Source: Anastatus disparis (Eukaryota > Arthropoda > Insecta > Hymenoptera > Eupelmidae). From it: 64,000 bases of DNA. Position 1 is the first letter of the stretch. Each line of letters opens with the position of its first letter. Location of the stretch: the NCBI GenBank assembly GCA_017163975.1, contig JAFFSR010000021.1, forward strand, positions 1,540,501 through 1,604,500, given 5' to 3'. The notes below the pieces were generated by a model. That model did not search any database, was not told the DNA's origin, and saw only the letters and a program-made list of their open reading frames with translations. Position numbers and translations under genes: made by a program. Below are positions 11,455-22,247 of the stretch, piece by piece.

Positions 11455-11594
11455 ATATATATATATATATTTGTGTATGTGTGTATATGTATGTGTGTAA
11501 GTGTATGTATGTATGCATGCATGTGATTGTGCGTATGCGTATGTGTGTATATGTGTAGGTGCAAGTTTGTGAGTGTGTATATATACATATATAT
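11455..11594. repeat. (TA)n and TGTATG microsatellites
   Basis: Simple TA repeat at about 11455-11471, then TG/GTAT repeats up to a second TA tract at 11578-11594. Cysteine/tyrosine-rich open frames here are translated microsatellite. Confidence 0.9.
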
Positions 11595-12887
11595 ACACTG
11601 GCACCGAGCTACTTTTGCTCCCCTTCGTCTAAAATCGACTTATCCAAATAGTTTTGTAACTCTGGAAAAAATGGTCGTAGTCTATAAATTCCAACGGAAT
11701 TCGGAAGATTATTAGAAATTCTTTTAAAAACAAAAAAATGCAATGTCAAACGTCTCGATTCGACCTTTTAAACCGGAGTTATAAGATTTTATATTGAAAA
11801 TAAGGCTTTTTTTATGTATGAATATCTCTGAATTTAAGAGGGATAGAAAAATTTGTCAGAGGAAAAAATATTCCTTCTTGGTCAAATAATAGTAATATAT
11901 AATGAAAAATTCATTTCGGAGAAGAATTTTGTTTTTCTTTTTTACAAACGTTGTTCGATATTTTTAAGATATCAAAATCTCATTACATTCCAACAAAAAA
12001 AAATTTTTCGTCCGAAATGAATGTTTTATCATATATTATTATTATTTGATCAAAAAGGAACATTTTTTTTTCGCTGACAAATTTTTCTATTCTTCTTAAA
12101 TTCAGAGATATTCATACATCGAAAAAAAGCCTTATTTTTAATATAAAATCTTATAACTCCGGTTTAAAAAGTCAAATCGAGACGTTCGACATTGCATTTT
12201 CATCGTCGAAATATAAACTTTAGAATCTATTTAGTTTTGTATTAATGTAACTATTTTTACTAAAATTAAGAGAAGGTCGCGTATCTCTGTCCTTTTCTAG
12301 TCAAAGAAATGATTTTTTTACAAAAACTAATAACTTTATCAAAAAATGAAGAGAAAACCGCATCTTGTATCAAAAAAAGCAATATTTTCTTTGATAAGAA
12401 AAAATTAATTTTATTGTTTCGTTCTCAAGAAAACCTTGAAAAACCAAATTGTCCACCCTAACCTCTATGATTTAAGTTTTTCAAGGTTTTCTTGAAAACG
12501 AAGCAATAAAATTAATTTTTTCTTATCAAAGAAAATATTGCTTTTTTTGATACAAGATGCGGCTTTCTCTTCATTTTTTGATAAAGTTATTAGTTTTTGT
12601 AAAAAAATCATTTCTTTGATTAGAAAAGGACAGAGATACGTGACTTCCTCTTAAACACTATTTTATAAAGTCAAAACAAAGTTAAAAAAATTTCTTTTCA
12701 ACAAGAATGAGAGATACATAAAAAATGTTTTTTCCATATGAAATCAATGGTTTTTGAAAGAATTTCTAACAATCTTTCCAATCCCGTTAAAATTCTCAGG
12801 CTACGACCATTTTTTCCAGAGTTATAAAACTTTTTAGATAAGTCAATTTTAGACGAAGGGGGCAAAAGTAGCTCAGCGGCAGTGTAT
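11595..12887. mobile_element. TA-flanked palindromic element with two nested palindromes
   Basis: Outer ends are CACTGGCACCGAGCTACTTT on the left and an inverted CACTGCCGCTGAGCTACTTT on the right, lying in (TA)n tracts. Arms of about 170 bases share TTCGTCTAAAAT and CTGGAAAAAATGGTCGTAG. The centre holds an inner palindrome (about 11745-12195, arms starting GTCTCGATTCGACC) and then a TTAA MITE (12266-12654). CACTG ends and TA flanks suggest mobilisation by a Tc1/mariner-type transposase; no coding region. Confidence 0.8.
12266..12654. mobile_element. TTAA-flanked palindromic MITE #3
   Basis: Ends TTAAGAGAAGGTCGCGTATC and inverted TTAAGAGGAAGTCACGTATC. Same family as 8154-8541 and almost the same length (389 against 388). 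Inserted in the outer palindrome 11595-12887. Confidence 0.92.
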
Positions 12888-13434
12888 ATATATATATATA
12901 TATATATATATGACAGTTATGCAAACGATATTCCTGGGAGAAAAAAGGCTTACTTTTTAACTGACTTCAAAAAGGAGGAGGTTCTAAATTCGACTGAATT
13001 TTTTTTTTTTTTTTTATGTCTGTTACCTCATAACTCCGTCATTTCTTAACCGATTCGAAAAAACTTTTTCTTATCTGATAGAGAATGTCTGCAGGAAGGT
13101 CTCATACGTGTCCTATAATTATTGAGCCAATATTCAGTTTGTATGACCCAATTATCAAATTAAGAAAACTGGGAGTTTTGTTCTCTCTTTCTCTCTCTCT
13201 CCCTCTCTCTCTCGCTCTCCCTCTCTTACCTAAGCTTCAATATGTATACATGCACACACAACGACACTGTGCCGTTGGGCCTTCTCTCTTTCCTCCTATA
13301 CATTGCTTGGTATAATGTACTAATGCATGCGTTATGAATTGATAATGGAAGTTAGGCATAATTATTGAAGTTGGCGTCAAATTCTACATCTGTGCAGAAC
13401 GATTCAACAACTTGACGCTGACTTCGAAAATATT
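12888..13434. repeat. Composite dispersed repeat, inverted relative to 6476-6720
   Basis: Starts with (TA)n and a short copy of the module tail (GCAAACGATATTCC), then GACTTCAAAAAGGAGGAGG, a T tract, and a block ending in (CT)n at about 13180-13230. After this come TTACCTAAGCTT, AACGACACTGTGCCGTTG and AATGCATGCGTTATGAATTG, the reverse complement of the block at 6476-6660. Confidence 0.75.
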
Positions 13435-13625
13435 TTTTCGTGAATTAAACAATAATATAATTTGTTTGTGCTGTTTACAAATAATTAAATAATCTATAAT
13501 ATGTTTGCAACACATGTGTTGAGTTAGATGCGTACTATACGTATAATTATTAAAGATTATAAATTATTTGTAACTTTTTAGTGCATTTTTTTGAAGTCGG
13601 TTTTGTTTTTTGTTAAATGATTTTT
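13435..13625. repeat. Single arm of the 6090-6475 palindrome family
   Basis: Contains GTGCTGTTTACAAATAATTA, GTTGAGTTAGATGCGTA and AGTCGGTTTTGTTTTTTG, matching the right arm at 6292-6470. The second arm is absent. Confidence 0.8.
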
Positions 13626-13695
13626 TTTTCACGTTAATATAATGTTAGTAATATAATATAAGATTATATATAAGTAATATAATAAAGTAGTAACG

Positions 13696-13897
13696 GAGAC
13701 GGAGAGACGGGGATGGAGTGACGGATATTGTGTATCTGTGTATGTGTATGTGTGTATGTGTATGTGTATGTGTGTATGTGTGCATGCATATGTTAAAGGT
13801 ACACGTGTGTATGTGTATGCATGTATGCGACAATAACGCAAAAGATTTTCACGTAAGAAAAAGAAAGTCTTAATTCTTTACTTTAATATAATAGTAG
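13696..13897. repeat. GGAGAC/TG module copy 2
   Basis: Short GGAGAC tract, TG-rich microsatellite, then the conserved tail GTTAAAGGTACACGTGTGTA, GCAAAAGATTTTCACGTAAG and CTTTAATATAATAGTAGTAA. The tail is shared almost unchanged with copies 17537 and 26225. Confidence 0.88.
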
Positions 13898-14505
13898 TAA
13901 TTTTAATGCAACATTTGATGAATTATTCAATAAAGGTCCTCAAGTTATGCATAGTTGTGGACGAATATATTATAATACATATGCATTACATGCAAATGAA
14001 AATAAATCAAGAAAGTATGGACAATTATACATATTTGATAACGAAGAAACAAATAAGTGCCGCATAGAAAACGATCTGAATGGTTCTATTGAATTATTGA
14101 ATACATAAGATTCTATAATTAGGAGAAATAATCCTTACGCAGCAGCTTATAAAATGATGTACGACGTAGAAATTGAAGAAAATAATCGTTTTATTAAAAA
14201 TGGAACTATACCTAGGGATGTTAAAATGTTTATAAGACGAAACGATAACTTTGATAAGCATCGATAAAATGAAGCTATATGTAATGAAGTAGCAGTAATT
14301 TTTGTAGGAAATGAATTACCTATTAAAAGAGACATATGTATTTATTCGAAAGCAGATAAACCAATAAGAATCCTATATATGAGTAAACACGTAAATCTTA
14401 TGACTATATATTCACTTAAATTCATTGGTTCCAATAAAAAATTCAAGATTATATTTTATAAAGAAAAATCAAAATTCTTTATAATTTATCATATAATAAA
14501 TATGA
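13898..14505 (+). pseudogene. Helitron Rep N-terminal fragment
   Basis: Close copy of 46250-46850. Translated in pieces it reads FDELFNKGPQV, HNTYALHANEN, KYGQLYIFDNEE, NPYAAAYKMM and VKMFIRR, the conserved block upstream of the HUH domain in animal Helitron Rep/helicase proteins. It has a stop after IELLNT (shared with 46450) and a stop in KHR* where the other copy has KHRYYEAK. It joins the end of the GGAGAC/TG module directly and ends near 14505 without the HUH or helicase parts. Confidence 0.82.
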
Positions 14506-14985
14506 AGCGCGCCCTCGGCAATTACAGCTCAAGCGACAAACATTATTCTTGATTCATATTCCACCTGAATACGGCCAAAGGACATATATAACTAATATAT
14601 ACATCTATATTATATAGTCGTAAGGAAAATTTTAACGACCAAACTCCTCCTTTTCTCTTCCCTTTACCATATTTTAATCCTCATTTTTTTCCGTTTTGTT
14701 ACGTTATTTTACGTTATTTTTGTCTCTTTTTTTTCTTTTCTTTTCCTCTTTCTTTACTTTTCATTTCCTCCTCCCTCACTCCTCCTTAAAAATCCTCAAC
14801 TTTTTTTCGTTATTTTTACGTTATTTTATGTACTTTTAACTCCTCCTCAGGTAATCCATTAGGAATCCTCAAATGTTACCCTGTTTTTTTAACATTATTT
14901 TACGTTATTTTACGTTGTTTAAGCTCTTCCTTGGCTCATCCTCCTAATTCCTCAAATCATATGTAGAGACGATTAATTAAGTAAC
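14506..14985. repeat. C/T-rich repeat beginning TATAGTCGTAAGG
   Basis: After TATATAGTCGTAAG the plus strand is strongly pyrimidine-rich (TCCTCC, TTTTCTCTTCCC) with repeated TTACGTTATTTT units. The locus at 35462-35705 starts with the same TATATAGTCGTAAG and is also CCTCC-rich, so these may be one repeat family. No protein. Confidence 0.5.
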
Positions 14986-14989
14986 ATAT

Positions 14990-15195
14990 TAACTTATATC
15001 AGAACATTTAATTAAATTGTGACTAACATTTTCATTAAATTAAAAAAACTATTAACTGTTCATTTACTAATAAACTTTTATAGATAAACGCTATTGTCTA
15101 AGCTACTGAAGCTAAAGGGTAATCATATAGATTTTAATTAAAATAAAAATTTAATTTGTATTGAAACATTCAATAATTCTTTTAATAAAAAACAA
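14990..15195. repeat. Direct repeat copy A
   Basis: Shares GACTAACATTTTCATTAAA, ATAGATAAACGCTATTG-like and CTAAAGGGTAATCATATAGA with 15730-15908 plus 16346-16440. Copy A lacks the MITE that splits copy B. Confidence 0.75.
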
Positions 15196-15600
15196 TTGAG
15201 GGGTGTCCTCATACCAGCACAGAGATCTACCTTATCTACATTTGAATTATTCATTTTAATAAAAATTTAACTATTTTCGACTAAAATTCATAGAAGAGAC
15301 ACATTATTAACATTCTAAAGAATGTATTGCAACGTTAAATGACAGAATAAAAGTGAAAATGAAGACAAAAACTGCATAATACGAGTATTCATAACCACAT
15401 TGAAAAATTATTCGTATTAAGCAGTTTTCACCTTTATTTTTACCCTTATATTGTCTTTTAACGTTGCAATAAATTCTTTGGCATGTTAAGAATGTGCCTC
15501 TCCTACGAATTTCAATCATAAATAGTTAAATTATTATTAAAATTTATAATTTCAATGTAGATAAGGTAGAACTCCATGTCGGTATGAGGATTCCCCTTAA
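15196..15600. mobile_element. TTAA-type palindromic MITE #4
   Basis: Left end TTGAGGGGTGTCCTCATACC, right end inverted TTAAGGGGAATCCTCATACC; the left TTAA is mutated to TTGA. Arms of about 190 bases include TAGATAAGGTAGA (or complement) and GCAACGTTAAA. No coding potential. Confidence 0.8.
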
Positions 15601-15729
15601 TTAATGAACTATTTACATTTTATCTATATATGTGAAAAAAAGGGAAAAGAATATAAGACAAATTTCTTTGGTATGAAAAAGAGTATGCATTACATAAAAC
15701 TATTGATTAGAACTTAGCTATTATTTTTT

Positions 15730-16440
15730 GAAACGAATGCTACCTTGTCAATTAGAATTAAAATTTTATTTAAATTTATGAATCATAACTCTTAATTAGA
15801 TCTAGACTAATATTTTCATTAAAATGAAAAAAAATAATATCAGTTCATGTATTTAAAAAAAAAATATCATCAGTCCATTTATTAACTTTTGTAGATGAAT
15901 GCTATTGCTTAAGAGGCGGTCGGAACCAAATCGGTGACTTAGTTCGGTGCTTGTAATAAATGCTTATAATAATTTATTCATTTATTAATATGGTAAAAAT
16001 ATAGTCATTTCCTCTAGTCATGCATATAAAGAATAATTTAAAATAGTTAAAGCCACAAAAATATACAAAATATTGTTACAAAGCGAAAAATGCCACCTAA
16101 CAATCGACACGACAGTTTTTTGCATGCGGTATATGTCAAGTCAGTTTGATATTTGTAATAAATGCTTATAATAATTTATTCACTTATTCATATGATAAAA
16201 ATATAGTCATTTCCTCTAGTCATGTATATAAAGAATAATTTGAAATAGTTTAAGCCATAAAAATATACAAAATATTATCGTAAAGCAAAAAATGCTGACT
16301 TGATACATACCGCAGGTCACCGATTTGGTTCCGACCGCCTCTTAAGCTATTGAAACTAAAGGGTGATCATATAGATTTTAATTAGAATAAAAATTCAGTT
16401 TATATTATAATATAACATTGAATAATTTTTTTTAATAAAC
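15730..16440. repeat. Direct repeat copy B, split by a MITE
   Basis: Flanks of the MITE at 15909-16345 (…GCTATTGC on the left, GCTATTGAAACTAAAGGG on the right) correspond to the continuous sequence GCTATTGTCTAAGCTACTGA in copy A near 15090. Copy A is a paralogous empty site. Confidence 0.75.
15909..16345. mobile_element. TTAA-flanked MITE #5, with internal direct repeat
   Basis: Perfect TIRs TTAAGAGGCGGTCGGAACCA extending to about 28 bases. Unlike the other family members the body is a direct repeat: the block AATGCTTATAATAATTTATT through ATATACAAAATATT occurs at about 15958-16075 and again at 16162-16275. Confidence 0.9.
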
Positions 16441-16946
16441 AATGAAGTAATGCATAAATGACTTGCATATTTCAATTTATAATATTCATCCGTTGCAATG
16501 TAATATATTTTTTATCCTATCTCTATTTCATCCTTAATAGAAAAAATACATAAATTTTCAATAAAAAAATAAATATAATCATATATTTATTTATTTGTAA
16601 TAATAGTGTATTTATATATTTATTTAAATATATCTTATAGTTACTAATCTATGTTATTAGGAATCATTTATATGTCACACCGTGCACCAATATGCAATGA
16701 TGTGACGGCAAAGAATTTTCTTTATTTTTATTAATATCAATTTTTTGACAATATATTTTTGTATTTGTTTACACCTAAATGATTTAAATGTTTATGAAGT
16801 TACTTATTAATAAAAGTATTAAAATTTCTATTTAAATTAAAATTTAATAAGAGTAAAATTATTAATATTAAATATGGTAGATTACTGGATTAACTAATAA
16901 AAGAGACTTGATTTTAATATTTTAGGAGCTTAATTTACCTCGCCCC
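16441..16946. other. AT-rich sequence, nothing recognised
   Basis: No open frame of note, no terminal repeats. Confidence 0.5.
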
Positions 16947-16948
16947 TA

Positions 16949-17269
16949 CACTGAGAGAACATTGGCTCGTCTGCTGGAAACTCTAAGTACAGCCGCTGCA
17001 TCGTCGATTCGTGCAGAAGCGCCACAAGATTCGGGGGCCCAGCCATCCCAAAACGACTAATATACATCAGCTGAGTTTCTCTTTTCGTCCACCAGAAGCG
17101 CTTTTCAGATATCGTAGGCGCTTTTTGTATATCATAAGCGCAAGACTAAGACGAATGCTGCACTGTTTCGGGACAGTAGCAGCACCAAATCAAAGGACGA
17201 ATCAATTCATGCGTTTTAGAGTTCTGCTGTACTAGTAAGTGCAGCATTTATACCAATATTCTCTCAGTG
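16949..17269. mobile_element. TA-flanked MITE (Tc1/mariner-like ends)
   Basis: TIRs CACTGAGAGAACATTGG and inverted CACTGAGAGAATATTGG, flanked by TA on both sides (16947-16948 and 17270-17271). The 321-base interior is GC-richer than its surroundings and contains short inverted AGAAGCGC(T/C) blocks. No transposase. Confidence 0.85.
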
Positions 17270-17271
17270 TA

Positions 17272-17536
17272 ACGTCACTCGGTTAAATTTTCATATATTA
17301 TATGAACATGTATGAATTAGCCAATTTGAAAGTCAAAAAATTGCCTGAATTTATAAATTTTTATATTGCAGTTCTGTTTAAAATTTAATTTTTATATACT
17401 TGAAAGAAAAGAATTAATTAAAGTTCCAATATGCATAAAAGTTGTTTAAATACAAATCATATCATCATGATAAATTTAAAATTGGTTTAACTGAATTCCA
17501 TTTAGATTAATGATAGAATATGATAGGAATTCATAC
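17272..17536. other. AT-rich spacer
   Basis: Nothing recognised. Confidence 0.5.
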
Positions 17537-17770
17537 GGAGACGGAGACATGGAGTTGGAGATACGAAGACGGAGAGACGATGACAGAGACGGAGTGGCGG
17601 ATATTGTGTATGTGTATATGTGTGTATATGTGTGTATGTGTATGTTAAAGGTGCACGTTTGTATGTGTATGTATGTATGTATGTGTATGTATGTATGTGA
17701 CAGTAATGCAAAAGATATTCACGTAAGAAAAAAAAAGTCATAATTCTTTACTTTAATATAATAGTAGTAA
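17537..17770. repeat. GGAGAC/TG module copy 3
   Basis: GGAGACGGAGACATGGAG-like units, TG microsatellite, then tail GTTAAAGGTGCACGTTTGTA, GCAAAAGATATTCACGTAAG, CTTTAATATAATAGTAGTAA. This copy gives the empty site for the MITE at 27065. Confidence 0.9.
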
Positions 17771-18369
17771 TAGTAATAATTTGAATTAATCATTTTATTA
17801 AGCACATATTTTTTCAGTAACAAAGACAAAATTCTTCTTTTAAAATAGATCTAATCTAAATATATTTTCGAATAGCATGATAATACCATATGATTTCAAG
17901 AGATATATAAGTACCGATGATATAAGTTTATGATTCCATATACTGGTAAGGGTAGTTAATTTAAAGTTTAATTAAATAGAAGTTGTTACTTTTCATAAAA
18001 TATTCATTGATACATACATTTTAACAGTAATTTATTAAAATTATAAAAATTATACTGTAAAGAATAGTTTTTAGAATTATTAATCGCGTCGTACGTCTAC
18101 ATATATACCTCGGTATTTAGAAATATAGAAATATATAGAAATATATTTATAATGAAAAAGTTATAGATTTGATGATTTAAGTGAATGAGACATAATTTAT
18201 TAATGCTATGGACATTAATGAGATCTTAGTACTTGAGATCTTATACTTATTATTGATGCATAATTTTCTACATTTATATGACAATTGTATTTTTTAAGTA
18301 ATGTTAAATTATATGGTACCAACATCGAATTATAAACTTTTATTTCTTGTTCATCAAATTTTTTATTAT
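17771..18369. other. AT-rich sequence, nothing recognised
   Basis: Low-complexity AT-rich sequence; could belong to the Helitron whose 3' end follows, but nothing proves it. Confidence 0.4.
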
Positions 18370-18610
18370 AATATTAGTTTTTTGATTTACTATTTTTTCT
18401 TTTGCATTTTGGGAAACCATTATCTTTAAAAATAATTAAATCACAAAAAGTATTCGAAAAAATTTTTTTAAATTTGCTATTTCTCAAATCATAACAAAGT
18501 GTCTCTGGACTATGTAACATATATTTTAACACAAATAAATCTTTTTTGACGTAAATTAAATTAAATATTGTGGGTTGGCGAGCGAAGCAGGCAAGGGGGT
18601 ACCCCTCTAG
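18370..18610 (+). mobile_element. Helitron 3' terminal region
   Basis: Ends in the hairpin GGGGTACCCC followed by T and CTAG at 18607-18610, then T of a (TA)n tract. Helitrons end in a short hairpin plus CTRR and insert between A and T. GCGAGCGAAGCAGGCAAGG just upstream resembles GAGCGGAGCGAGATAGG at the other Helitron end (44292). The 5' limit is not determined. Confidence 0.72.
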
Positions 18611-18630
18611 TATATATATATATATATACA

Positions 18631-19096
18631 CAGGGTGGGCCAAAAGTACTGGAACGGCGAAATAACTCTGCGGGATTGTATTTTAAGAGAAAAAGCTCAA
18701 AACAAAAGATAGAGGATATTTTCTTGGCTATTCGACGGTGATAATGACCATGGCCTTGACCATAACCTTAAATGTCATTTCAAGGTCAAGTTAATTTCTT
18801 TAAATAGGAACCCATAATTTTCACCTCAGAAATGAAAAGAACGGAAAATTTTAGGTCCGGATATGTATTTACGTAAAATTTTCCGCTCTTTTCATTTCTG
18901 AGGTGAAAATTATGGGTTCCTATTTGAAGAAATTAACTTGACCTTGAAATGACATTTAAGGTTATGGTCAAGGTCATGGTCATTATCACCGTCGAATAGC
19001 CAAGAAAATATCCTCTATCTTTTGTTTTGAGCTTTTTCTCTTAAAATACAATCCCGCAGAGTTATTTCGCCGTTTCGGTACTTTTGGCCCACCCTG
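18631..19096. mobile_element. Palindromic mariner-type MITE
   Basis: TIR CAGGGTGGGCCAAAAGTAC at both ends (one mismatch inward), in a (TA)n context. The arms, about 215 bases each, are nearly perfect inverted copies meeting around a short centre near 18865, with TATTCGACGGTGATAATGACC and TTGACCTTGAAATGACATTT-type blocks. No coding region. Confidence 0.92.
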
Positions 19097-19104
19097 TATA
19101 TATA

Positions 19105-19475
19105 TCTCTATATTATAAAAAGATTTCGCAGCCGCCGCCGACGCCAACACCGCCGCCGTGTATAAGAATATGATGTGTCCCTAACTAGCTAGAATTCAGC
19201 TAGAATCTAGCTGAAATTTAGCTAAAAGTTAGCTGAAAGTGAACTTCAAGTTAGCCGAAGTCAGATAAAATTATATAAAAGTTAGCTACATTGAATCAAA
19301 AGTTAGCTAAATTTAATATTCAAATTAGCTAAATTTATACAAAATATAGATAAAAATTAACTGAAATTTACATAAAAGTTAGCTGAAATTTATATTAATT
19401 TTAAGCAATTTTAGGTAAATTTTGGTTTAATTTCAGTTGAGTTTCAGCTGCACTTTAGATCTATTTATATTATAT
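19105..19475 (+). mobile_element. Helitron 5' end (a) with tandem TTAGCTGAAA units
   Basis: Starts TCTCTATATTATAAAAAG just after an A, a typical animal Helitron 5' terminus, followed by GCC-triplet-rich sequence (19128-19160). From about 19185 to 19450 degenerate 10-20-base units around TTAGCTGAAATTTA repeat. No coding sequence is attached. Confidence 0.6.
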
Positions 19476-19866
19476 TCTCTCTATACTATTAAAAGTATAT
19501 CGCCGCTGTAGTCGCCATCGTCGTCAGAAATATACCCCTTATTTTTGGAATTACATTACAGCGTTAAATTAAGCTAGATTTAAGCTTGTAATTAGCTTGG
19601 AAATAGCTAATTTTAAGTTTTGTATATAATGATATATCATAACATATAAGTTTAAGATTAATAATAGATGAAAAATAGGTAATAATATCTTTTTTACAAT
19701 TAGCTAATTATCCTGTAATCATTGTGAAGTTTGATCATATAAAATAATTATTAATTTTATGATTTTATTTAAAGTATAGGGTTGAAAATATCATTTTAGA
19801 AAAGCTGAATTGAAGTATAATAACCAAATGATTAAATTTAAAATTTTTTGAATCAAAATAAAATAC
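19476..19866 (+). mobile_element. Helitron 5' end (b)
   Basis: TCTCTATACTATTAAAAGT and then CGCCGCTGTAGTCGCC repeat the organisation of the end at 19105. The downstream part continues AGCTAATT-like units to about 19700. Boundaries to the right are unclear. Confidence 0.5.
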
Positions 19867-20385
19867 TTGAATATAGTCTTTATGAATTTAATTAAATTTT
19901 CATTTAATTTTGTAAAAGAACACCGACATCACAGTTCTCCAAATTTTTTATCCTTTATCCAAAAATGTTTTAAACATCTCTTTATTACTGCCTTACATTT
20001 TAAAACATCAATAAAAATACGAGAAAAAACAATATTTGATAGATTTATAGACTATTTTTATAATCATTATGTTACAGTCAACGCAGGTGTTCTTTTATTT
20101 AATAATCAACGTATAAAAATAATAGTTATTTTTTCTGCAAATACATTTTTAGCAATTCGTGTAGATAAATAGATTCATTTGAAGATCATTAAAGAAGTAC
20201 CTGAAGAAAACTTTTGAAAAATCAAGAAAAGTTAAAGATGAAATAATCTATACTAAAAACATCGTTTTCAAAGAAATATTATAAAATCACAATACAAAAA
20301 TTACATATAATGAATAAGTCAATAAAATCAAACATAATTAAAACTTTAATATAATATTAAATATAAAAAAATTAAAAATTATGAA
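19867..20385. repeat. AT-rich sequence with a relic of the 23616/27065 MITE family
   Basis: CCGACATCACAGTTCTCCAAA through CTTTATTACTGCC (about 19922-19995) parallels the inner arm of the TTAA MITE at 27065. Its TTAA ends are not recognisable. The 101-codon open frame here (19867-20172) crosses this relic and is probably chance. Confidence 0.45.
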
Positions 20386-20389
20386 GTAG

Positions 20390-20755
20390 GGTTTAGTGCT
20401 GTGTGATTAAAAATCACGGCTGCTATTTTTAGTTCTATGCCATTGAAAAAACGCGATTGCTTTTTTAAATACTGTGTGGTTAAAAAAGACATGGCTGTTA
20501 TTGTAAGTGCTGTGATGAGGAAAAACGCTAAATTTACTGTAAGCGCTGTGTAATTCGAAATACGCGACTGCTTTTCAAAGCACTATCTCTATTTTAAGAG
20601 CTAAAGATGGAAAATGCAACAATTATTGTAAGCGCTGTGTAATTAAGAATCCACGGATGCTATTTTGAGCGCTGTGTGGTTAAAAAAATGAGGCTGCTAT
20701 TATAAGCGTTGTGTAATTAGGAATTCACGGCTGCTATTTTCAGCGCTGAGCCGAA
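20390..20755. repeat. ~37-bp tandem repeat
   Basis: Units around AGCGCTGTGTAATTAGGAAT and CACGGCTGCTATTTT recur at about 20396, 20473, 20507, 20545, 20632, 20670, 20705 and 20742; the best-preserved spacing is 35-38 bases. It passes straight into the GGAGAC minisatellite. Confidence 0.75.
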
Positions 20756-20928
20756 GAGAAAAAGACAGAAGAATGGAGACAATGAGACAAAGACGGAGAG
20801 ATGGAGACGGAGAGACGGAGATGGAGAGGCAGAGACGAGAAGATGCAGACGGAGAGACAGAGACGAAAAGATAGAGACGGAAAGATTGAGACAAACAGAC
20901 GGAGACAAAGAAACAGAGACTTACAGAC
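20756..20928. repeat. GGAGAC minisatellite, left part, ending in hAT TSD
   Basis: Degenerate GGAGAC units. The last eight bases, TTACAGAC at 20921-20928, are duplicated at 26225-26232 on the other side of the hAT element, so this array and 26233 onward were one array. Confidence 0.93.
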
Positions 20929-21314
20929 TAGTGATGGGCGATAAATATCGATAATTGCTGATATCGATATTTGTCCCTTAAAATATCGATATTTTTTATC
21001 GATATTTCAAGAACCGATATTTTAACATATCGATATTTTTGCCACAAATATTGATGATTTTATCGATAATATACAAAATGAAAATGCAATTTAGTTCGTT
21101 AAGTTTTTAAATAGCGTCATGAAATATTATGTATATTACATGATATCACTAATATGAGAACTATTTAAAGTTGGTCGAAACACATTTATCTTGGATTCGT
21201 TACGTAAGAATTGGAATACGATTCCGTAATTCAAGGGTCATTTGGACGGTCATTTCGATGTAATTAAACTCGTAAAGCTATAGACTTTAATTTCAACAAA
21301 ACATATACATATAC

Positions 21315-22247
21315 TGTCACGGTATTTTACCGTGTTTGAATATCGCGCGAGCAGTAGATAATATACGACGCGTGCACGGTCATACAAGCCGTCAGAGTTA
21401 CGCGAAGAAATACGTAACTTACTGACCATAAAAGGAAGAACGCTGAGTCGACCACGAGGCGCAGGAGACCTTTTCCGGCTGCCGTTGAGAGCTCATTGCA
21501 ATAGGTGCAAATAGTGGATAACTTTTGTCAGTGCATTGATATCATGCCAAGACTCGTGCTTCGATTCGAACCGTGAGACACGTGCATCATCAAACCCAAG
21601 GTGTCATCCTGATTAAGGAAAATAGCGGCCTTTGTTCGTCTAGGGACGACTTCTGGAGAGCGTGCTTCGACTAGCTCCCACGACCAAGATTACTGCAGCG
21701 TTGTGACCGTTGGCCAACGAGCGAGCGATCAGTATAGAGTTTTCGGTGTAAGAGAAGCTTCTCGACGTTATTGTAAGTAATTGTAAGTTTCATAAAGTAA
21801 GGTTTCTTTCCTTGTAGAAACTTTACGTTATAAAGTGCGTGCGTGATATTACTAGAGTTTTAGTGTGACTTAGTTCGCGTCGTGCCCTCCCCTATTGCTA
21901 GCTCTTTCTAGAGAGTATCTTTATTGTAAATTCAAATATTGTCATATTAGTTAATTATATCTTTTACTTTATCATTTACGTTTTAATTCTTGATTTTGTA
22001 TTTTTCTTCATTACGCTTAATAAATTTATGTTAAATGTAAAGGCTTGATTCTATCTATTGTAGAGAAAGATCTCGTCGCACATCAATCTAAGATACTAGC
22101 TAGCTTTATTGGAGTTTGCTGCTTAATTTAACATATTTAATATGATTTTTAGCAACTCCGTATTTTAGTAAAATTCACAAGCTTAGCTAAAGTTGAATTG
22201 AATTAAAATCTAATTCCTTTTGTAACGTGTAATAAATAACCGTTACA
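21315..22247 (+). mobile_element. Solo LTR inside the hAT element
   Basis: Begins TGTCACGG, ends CCGTTACA, and is flanked by the 4-bp duplication ATAC (21311-21314 and 22248-22251). At 933 bases it is GC-richer than its host. CATAAAAGG near 21427 could serve as TATA and AATAAA near 22019 as the poly(A) signal. Family (Gypsy or BEL/Pao) not determinable without internal sequence. Confidence 0.8.

Noticed and set aside
19867..20172. 101-codon open frame as a novel gene
   Set aside because: It overlaps a relic of the TTAA MITE family and lacks any domain.
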